Source of the DNA: Petrosia ficiformis
Lineage: Eukaryota; Porifera; Demospongiae; Haplosclerida; Petrosiidae
Assembly (NCBI GenBank): GCA_947044365.1
Contig: OX345636.1
Coordinates: forward strand, 4,236,001 to 4,300,000
Length of the DNA stretch: 64,000 bases
Reading direction: 5' to 3'
The notes under the pieces were generated by a model. That model made no database searches. It was not told where the DNA came from and saw only the letters and a list, made by a program, of their open reading frames with translations. Both the position numbers and the translations under genes were made by a program. Positions 57,737 through 64,000 of the stretch are shown in pieces. Positions within the stretch are counted from its first letter, which is position 1, and the number at the start of each line of letters is the position of its first letter.

Positions 57737-58339
57737 TTAATAAACAAGGGTTAGTTCAAGGAAACGATGAGAGTCTTCCTTATCGCCTTGAATCCAGTGG
57801 TTGACATCAAAGTCACTTGTTGCCAGCTCATAATCATCGCCACTTTTGATGAATGTGACAATTGTCTCGATATTCCAACCATCATCTCCATTCTCCATTA
57901 TAGTGATTGATCTGATATCATATTTCGTGACACAATAATCTAAAAGAAAGTCATCTTTAAAACTTATCTTCCACAGGTCTCCCTTGTGCTTCTGGTAATC
58001 ATCTCCTTCGTTGTTTGGAAGAAGACTAAGTTGGGTAACTCTACCAGCTAGCCCGATTTCCACGGCATGACCAACAGCGTCCTTAGTCTGTGCATCTTCA
58101 ATGCCTGACGTGAACGCCATTATGTAGAGAGAGTCCAGACATGCTCCTGTACAAGAAAACAAATTATAAAGCAGATTATGCAGACATGTTACAGCATATG
58201 ATAATTAAAATTATGTATACTTACTAGGAGCAATATAATCTTTTCGTTCATTGTCAAGTGAATCAATGGCTGGAGCAGCTTTAATGATACTGGACAGAGA
58301 CAAGAGTCCTAATATAACAAGTATATTCACGGTTGTCAT
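57737..58339 (-). CDS. Secreted PLAT/LH2-like domain protein, copy 3
   Basis: Exons 58225-58339 (ATG at 58339) and 57737-58146 give 174 residues. The signal peptide MTTVNILVILGLLSLSSIIK ends near AAPA, a fitting cleavage site. The PLAT-like domain has LDSLYIMAFTSG, LWKISFKDDFLLDYCV, YDIRSITIMENGDDGWNIE and NHWIQGD. Copy 3 and copy 1 are the closest pair in the domain body, but copy 3 shares promoter sequence with copy 2. A Val (GTG) replaces the internal Met near codon 4 of the other copies. The leader-intron donor is at 58533-58538. Confidence 0.8.
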
Positions 58340-58585
58340 ATCGTGATTATTTAGATAAAAATGACCGTCCTTTTGGAATTTGAATATATCTAAAATTTGG
58401 AAAAGAAATTAGTATGATTATTATAAAAATTATGACAATTATTGCATGTACAGTACCCCTGCAAAAACTATGGCCATGGTTATAATGCAGAAAGTCTCTA
58501 CATTGAGAGTACAAAAATAACAATACATATATACTTACTCTGAAAACTTTAGAGAAGAACTAGTATCAAATGTGATAAAACATCG

Positions 58586-58595
58586 TTTTTTATAC
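58586..58595 (-). promoter_or_regulatory. TATA box of PLAT copy 3
   Basis: On the minus strand GTATAAAAAA stands about 50 bases before the leader splice donor and just after the GC-rich box CCTACGCGGGGG. Copy 2 keeps the GC box but has lost this piece; copy 1 has an unrelated TATAAT-like word. So the three genes probably differ in expression. Confidence 0.55.
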
Positions 58596-58619
58596 ACTCT
58601 CACCGCTACGCCTACGCGG

Positions 58620-60063
58620 GGGAGGGTTAATTAATCGGAAATGAAAAATTACATAATTATGTACTTGTTGCATATTTCTTTTAATCACATTACTTGGAGA
58701 TGTATTAGCAGTGACCGTAAATATGCAGGATCAAAGACAGATAGAGAAATGAGTGTTTTATATTTAGTGCACATAATGTAATAGTAACATCATGTTGCAT
58801 GTATGGTCTAGCGAGCAGACATTTCGCCTCCGCTTTTACATTAGGACAGGGCGGAGGAACTGTCTGAAGACTCTTGACATGATTTCATGGGATCTACAGC
58901 AATGTTAATAGAGCCAATGAGTTACACGTAGTCAAATGACTCTAGACATGAGCACGGGATGAAAATGGGCTTACAAATTACACACATCCTAATTTTTAAG
59001 CCATCGTGAATGTGAACAAACTTTATAATTACAACACACATATTGTTTTCACTGCAAACTATGCCATTCATGAATTAGAACTCATTGATTGTGAACTATT
59101 AGCATAATCGATATCACATACGTTTACAAATACAATCCATAATCAATATTGATTAATTATCAATTATAACCCAGCCCTGTCTGCTATTTATCATTAAGAA
59201 AGTAACAACAATCTCTGTAATATTAAACCTGTAAATTTATACAACTCCAGATGATGGCGCAAATTCAGCTGCTGGAATTATGATTGTCCTGAGTAGCTTT
59301 ATAATATACATGAGTTTGATAAGTTAATTTTAATCCAGTTATTCTTTTGTATCACTGTATGTCATAATATAAGAAAGCATTAGTTACACAGAAATGTGAA
59401 ATTGCTTTAAGTACTTACTTAAAGTTATAGAGGCAATTGCACTGCTAGAGAGATAAGACAAACACATAGACCTACATTGACTACATTCAACACTGTTCCA
59501 TTATTGACGTCCATTTCACAGTTCAAAATTTTGCAACTCGTTTCCCACACTTAATCACTTAACTGCATGGCTCTATGATTCCGTACTACAGGGAGTATCT
59601 GTCAAGCTTCAAATGGTTGTAATGAGTTAATTCTAGATACTATGTCAATATTATCTAACACTACAAGTACTACAAACATCTATCAGATAACAAAGTGTAT
59701 GGAAATAGTACAGAGGATTTGTAACCACTATGTGTATGTTAAATAAACTGTTGATATAATAATCACAACACTTCTAATCTCTGTTGTTGATATTCTTCCC
59801 CTTTGCTTGAGCCCTTTTTTAAGAGTACAACTATGCTTAGATGAAACTATATACTTAACTATTATCACTATGCCAAGCAAATTAACAATATATCATAACT
59901 ATAGTTGTTATGGAAACACAAAATACCTATATTATAGTAAAAAATATATTCAACTTCTTGACAATCCACAATTTAATTGGTAACACACTTACAAAAAGGT
60001 GAACATATTATAGCAACATCTACTTAGAATATTAAGGCACGCAAAATTACTCACTAACAATAA
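58620..60063. other. Intergenic region between PLAT copy 3 and the beta-helix pseudogene
   Basis: AT-rich. A hAT-like fragment is possible near 59155-59180 (ATTGATTAATTATCAATTATAA, CCCAGCCCT), similar in style to the element at 13024. No gene seen. Confidence 0.4.
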
Positions 60064-60934
60064 CAAAATACTATTGTTCTTTCCGAATAAGGGTTTCACG
60101 TTTATTATTAAAGTAATCATTTTGAGGCCCTTGAATGCTATTCTGTCGTACCGTGAATTTCTCTTTATACTTACTGAAGAACATTTTAGATAACCACTTG
60201 ACAAGAGAAAACAGTCCAGCGAGAACTGTTATTATACCAATCGCTCCAACACATATGAAGCATAATGGAATCACAACAAATACTTTTCCTTTCATTTGAG
60301 GTATGTCTTGATTCTGATCCAATAACAAAGCTGAGAGGAACAGAAGATCAAGAATAAGACATGTATCACACATATTTAGCCACTTCTTTTTATAAGGCTG
60401 AACTAGACAATGAGCTAATGTTAATGCTAAAATTACAGTTTGAAAAACAATATACTTGTACAACGCTCCTTGTATTGTTATCAATGTGCAAACATACATA
60501 CACAACACTATACCATCGATATTTATCATGTTAACAAGATTGTAACTCATCAAGTACAGGCTTCATACGATGAAAATTAAGACACTGAGAAAGAATGATG
60601 AGAAATACAAAGACACCAAGTGATATAATTATTAAAAATGATATAATCCATAAAGGAAGGTGAGACTTGTGAAGGTATTGAAGGTCTGGTTGTAAAAGTA
60701 CAACTGTATTTCCATTGAAATAAACTGGAGTTAGAAGCAGAATGGATGTATGAATAAGTGACAATAAGATACAAGGATAAGTATTCACATGGCCTGCATT
60801 GGAGATTGCTGAAGTCTAAGGAATATTCTGGGACATCGTCGAGCTATAAACACTAGCTGTAGTGAGTAGAACTACAAACATAATGATAGGATTTAGGAAC
60901 CGCAAGAATGTACTATAAAGAGGATTCATTGATG

Positions 60935-61783
60935 CAGTGGCGTAGGAAGCACTGGAAAATTGGGGGGACTGAGTGGCGAAGCGCTGCGCTAAAACTTTTT
61001 TGGTTTGTTAATTATTCATGAGGGGTGTGGCTAATTATGACGTATTAATTATCTCAAAAAATAATAATTATCTGCGCAATAATTACAAATTAGGAAGTTT
61101 AGCGTACTGCTGTTCTTATCTACAAGACACGATGATAGACTTAAGGTGGTACTAGGGAGTGGGCGGAAGCGACTCCAATCAGTTTCAAAATAGAATATTA
61201 TATAATATGACTCTAACCTGGTGTAATAGCAACCTTCATATCTTCTGATGATCTTTATATTTGTCTGGAAGACAAAGAGTGTTGGAAAAATCTCCATTTT
61301 TGCAATCGCAATAAGTACAAAACCAAGAAAGCCATGCCCACCAATCATAGCGTGCACCAAGTACAATGCATTTTGAAAAAACAAATAAAGCCGTTTTCTG
61401 AAAATTCATTTTACTTTTATAGTTACAAGAGGCTAAAGAAAACTGAATTCTGTAGCTTTTCACTGAAACCATAAAATTTACCTTTCTAGACACTATCAAA
61501 CTCCGATCTTTCTCAGAAAGCAACTACAGTTACACCTTAGGCCCAATAATTATACCCCCTGGTGGGTGAGGCTTCCAAAAGATACAGAATTGAACCAGAT
61601 TGTATGCAGCAAGAAGCTGGCAAGACTAGAAACTGATTGGAGTAGCATCCACCCACGGAAAAGACTACAACCTTAATTAAACATTACTGATTGTGTAAAA
61701 AGTTGTTGCAGTCTTCGAGAAAAGGGCTCAAAATTGCTTTGGGGGGGCTGACACCCCCTAGCCCCCCCTGAAAAACGCCCCTG
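60935..61783. mobile_element. hAT-type element inserted in the pseudogene, with CATTGATG duplication
   Basis: Ends CAGTGGCGTAGG and CGCCCCTG (inverted CAGGGGCGTTTT), flanked by CATTGATG at 60927-60934 and 61784-61791, an 8-bp duplication typical of hAT. Removing it rejoins the membrane-region frame. A TTAA element sits inside, leaving about 310 bases of the host element, with a run of G/C (GGGGGGGCTGACACCCCCTA). Confidence 0.8.
61145..61672. mobile_element. TTAA-flanked element 3, nested in the hAT element
   Basis: Inverted relative of 21080-21693: it starts GGTGGTACTAGGGAGTGG after TTAA (61141-61144) and ends GACTACAACC before TTAA (61673-61676). It is shorter by about 85 bp than the other two. 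Its frames of 95 and 111 codons are those of the element, not genes. Confidence 0.85.
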
Positions 61784-64000
61784 CATTGATGGAAAGAAAC
61801 ACCATGGAATAAAACCAAATGCTTTAAACTGAAGTAGAACACTAGCTGCAAATACAGACACTATTTTGTCCAGTGTTGGGTACTGTCCTAGTGGTAATTG
61901 ACTAAGAACAGCAAGAAAGAATAAAGGTCCATAAAGATATCCTGACCCAATATCTGATTGGATTTGAACAGCCAAGATTAGAGAGATACCAATTAATAAA
62001 GGAAATGTAATAGTCATCACCAACAACATGTACGGATGCCATGACTTACATTAGCTTTCATCAATACACATTGCAGCTAGGTATGTGAAACTCTTGTTTT
62101 TAGGACAATTCATACATAAAGTACCACCGTGTCCATCGCGACACTGACCATCTTGATTCTGAGCGAGGTGAGAATAGTCATATTTAGATACATCACTTGC
62201 TAAATCAAAGGGACAACCCTTTTTTGAGAAATCACAATATGAAGAATATGGACAACGTGTCACAAATGATTTACCCATTTTATACCAGTATACCTTCCTT
62301 ATACAAACATGTTCATGTTGAGGTGAACACAAATATATGTCACTATGATTTGTTATTGTACATACACATTGTGTCAGACTCCTATTATACTCTAAACCAA
62401 GAGGAAACTGTACTAACCGTATAGTTACATTTTTTATTGTGGACGCCCCATATGTTCCAGCTGGGGGACTCTCACATTGAAGAGACAAGCTTATAGAGCC
62501 AATATGTTTATGTTCATGAGTTAATTCTATCCCTAATCGAGTATCTATGATGCCCATTGACAGTAACAGTGTCGGATTAACATTACCAGCTAGCATGATG
62601 CTGTTGTCAGCTAACTTACAGTAACGCTCATTGCTACATCTAAGGAAAGTATTTGCTACTCAAGTCATTGAAGTTTTATTATAGTCAGATACAGAGAAGT
62701 TTAGTACAATTGTTTCACCTGGAAACAGGTTCATCTTTTGTTCTGAGACACTGATACTTGTAGGATAGGATAAAATTAAAGGTTCTTCACCATATGAGAT
62801 ACTCCAACAAGTTTGGAAACTTTTGTTATATGTTTCATTACATTGACACCAACTTGAATAGGAGAATATAATATGTACAGTATCATCAGTTTGTAAACAA
62901 TCCATGTTCTAACCAAGATATAATGCTGTGCCATATTGAGCAATGTTGTTCACAAACTGAATTTTAGCATTTCCACTTACAGAAGCAAACTTATCAAAAT
63001 ATACTCCTCCTCCAAACACAGCTACATTATTGTCAAATGATATATTACCATATACTTCTACAGTTAATGCTAAAGGTGTTCCAATGTTTGATGTAAAACG
63101 TGTATTATTAATCCTCATTACTCGCAAACCACACTTCATAAACACTATGGCATTTTCATTTTGAGTTGTAAAAGGTCCATACATAGTTATTTTCAATTGT
63201 TGAATTATCAATATTCATCAGATTTATCGAATTATTGAAAAATATGAATTGCCGTGGTAAATAGCCAATTATGTGTATTATACTAGTTTTTGCATTATTC
63301 AAAGGAATTGTGGAATTAATTATACTGTACTGACAACCAACCATATCAGTAGCATCCAAAACCATACAATTATTACTCAAAATCGAGCTATATGTTATAT
63401 TAATTGGCCACTGTGCTTTTGCATCAATATAAAATCAAGCAAGCTAGAGAATTTTGACTGCTATTGAAAACTGCAGCGTTACTCGATATAGTTGTATTCA
63501 TGATATGAAAAATCCCCTGAAGAAACATTGACGCATCGCTCATGAAGTAAATAAGTGAAGTAACCTGGTTATATTCAAACTGACAGCTGGTAATGGTGTA
63601 TAATATCTGTGTCATGCTATCAGCTTGCAATGCAATGATAGGTTTTGATGAATTATTATGTCCAAATTTGCAGCCCTCAATAATAACCTCACCAGCATTG
63701 TATATCATTAAAGACAAAGTTTTATACTTAAACAAACTACGTGTTATATTGATGTTATCTATAAGCCCAAGGGTAACTGATGCTAGTGGAAGCTTTGTTG
63801 ATGGAGAGTTCACAAATGTTGCATTTTCAATTTGAAGTGAAGGACCTTAAATTCAACAGTGTATCATTCTGAAAGAAATTGTTGATTATATGAAAGCCAG
63901 AAATCCTTATAAAGACAAATGGAAAATTGATATTAATAAAAAAAACACTAGATTTACCATTCAAATTGATTAAAATTTCATTGAAATCAATGCTCATCAT

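Larger units (their letters stand above)
60064..64000 (-). pseudogene. Decayed beta-helix / multi-membrane-span protein gene (5' end outside window)
   Basis: From the right edge leftward: beta-helix-type repeats rich in N and hydrophobic residues (INNFFQND, ITRSLFKYKTLSLMIYNAGE, NGGVYFDK-like coils, FDNNVAVFGGGVYF), a Cys-rich part with CRDGHGGTLCMNCPKN and KSFTYLAAMC, then several membrane helices (TFPLLIGISLILAV, YKYIVFQTVILALTLAHCLV, LILDLLFLSALLL) and a charged tail. This matches large sponge surface proteins with a parallel beta helix followed by a multi-pass segment. Breaks: frameshifts near 63840, 63430, 63190 and 60500; in-frame stops TAG 62909, TGA 62660, TAA 62051 and TAA about 60549; and an 849-bp insertion inside the membrane region (60935-61783). 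None of the stops falls at a splice signal that would explain it. No functional product is expected. The family was probably a cell-surface or matrix receptor (inference). Confidence 0.8.

Noticed and set aside
62051..62660. In-frame stops explained by introns
   Set aside because: The frame continues directly on both sides with sequence expected for the family, so nothing needs to be spliced out.
1..64000. tRNA and rRNA genes
   Set aside because: No cloverleaf with a GTTCNANNC-type T-arm or conserved rRNA segment was recognised by eye; a dedicated search would be needed to exclude them.

Overview
This window looks like nuclear DNA of an animal, most likely a demosponge of the Amphimedon type. 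That is an inference from features, not a database match. The sequence is AT-rich. Genes are split into many small exons by GT-AG introns of about 45-90 bases. Short non-autonomous DNA transposons fill most of the rest. Two protein types fit a sponge: small secreted PLAT-like proteins, and a beta-helix protein ending in several membrane segments. I see no operons, CRISPR arrays or rRNA, and I recognise no tRNA.

Layout. 0.3-2.7 kb: 3' exons of a gene resembling SAMD3-like proteins (+). 3-21 kb: three diverged copies of one long repeat block (A about 3.07-8.76 kb, B about 8.78-14.33 kb, C about 16.66-20.88 kb), plus an inverted end at 22.3-22.9 kb. Smaller insertions sit inside, including a hAT-type element whose empty site survives in copy A. 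A small two-repeat protein gene (15.7-16.1 kb, -) lies between B and C. 21.1-22.3 kb: two tandem TTAA-flanked elements. 23.0-23.6 kb: a TATA-box pseudogene. 25-28 kb: palindromic elements and a possible promoter.

28.8-29.4, 49.9-50.4 and 57.7-58.3 kb (-): three copies of a two-coding-exon gene for a secreted PLAT-like protein, each carried in a duplicated segment of about 1.1 kb.

30.4-39.65 kb (+): the most remarkable locus. It is one intron-rich gene of about 54 small exons and about 1,945 or more codons. In order it encodes a PHD finger, a DDE-transposase-like region, a basic linker, a complete ubiquitin-specific protease (C19), a complete Ulp1/SENP SUMO protease (C48), a second C48-like fold with its nucleophile replaced, and an unknown C-terminal domain. 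I read it as a transposon-derived or transposon-encoded chromatin protein with both deubiquitinase and deSUMOylase modules. It holds a 170-base tandem duplication of one exon and a possible 20-base intron. A satellite array lies directly downstream (39.8-40.8 kb).

40.8-49.2 kb: transposon remains, namely a perfect hairpin, a long-TIR element, a RecQ-like helicase relic, a piggyBac-like TTAA element and many CACTGCAAAAA elements. 51.6-52.1 kb: an 82-base satellite. 52.1-54.1 kb: a head-to-head pair of exon sets (coiled coil plus basic region on -, CxxC region on +). 54.1-57.1 kb: more repeats. 60.1-64.0 kb (-): a decayed beta-helix/multi-membrane-span gene broken by stops, frameshifts and a hAT element that itself carries a TTAA element.
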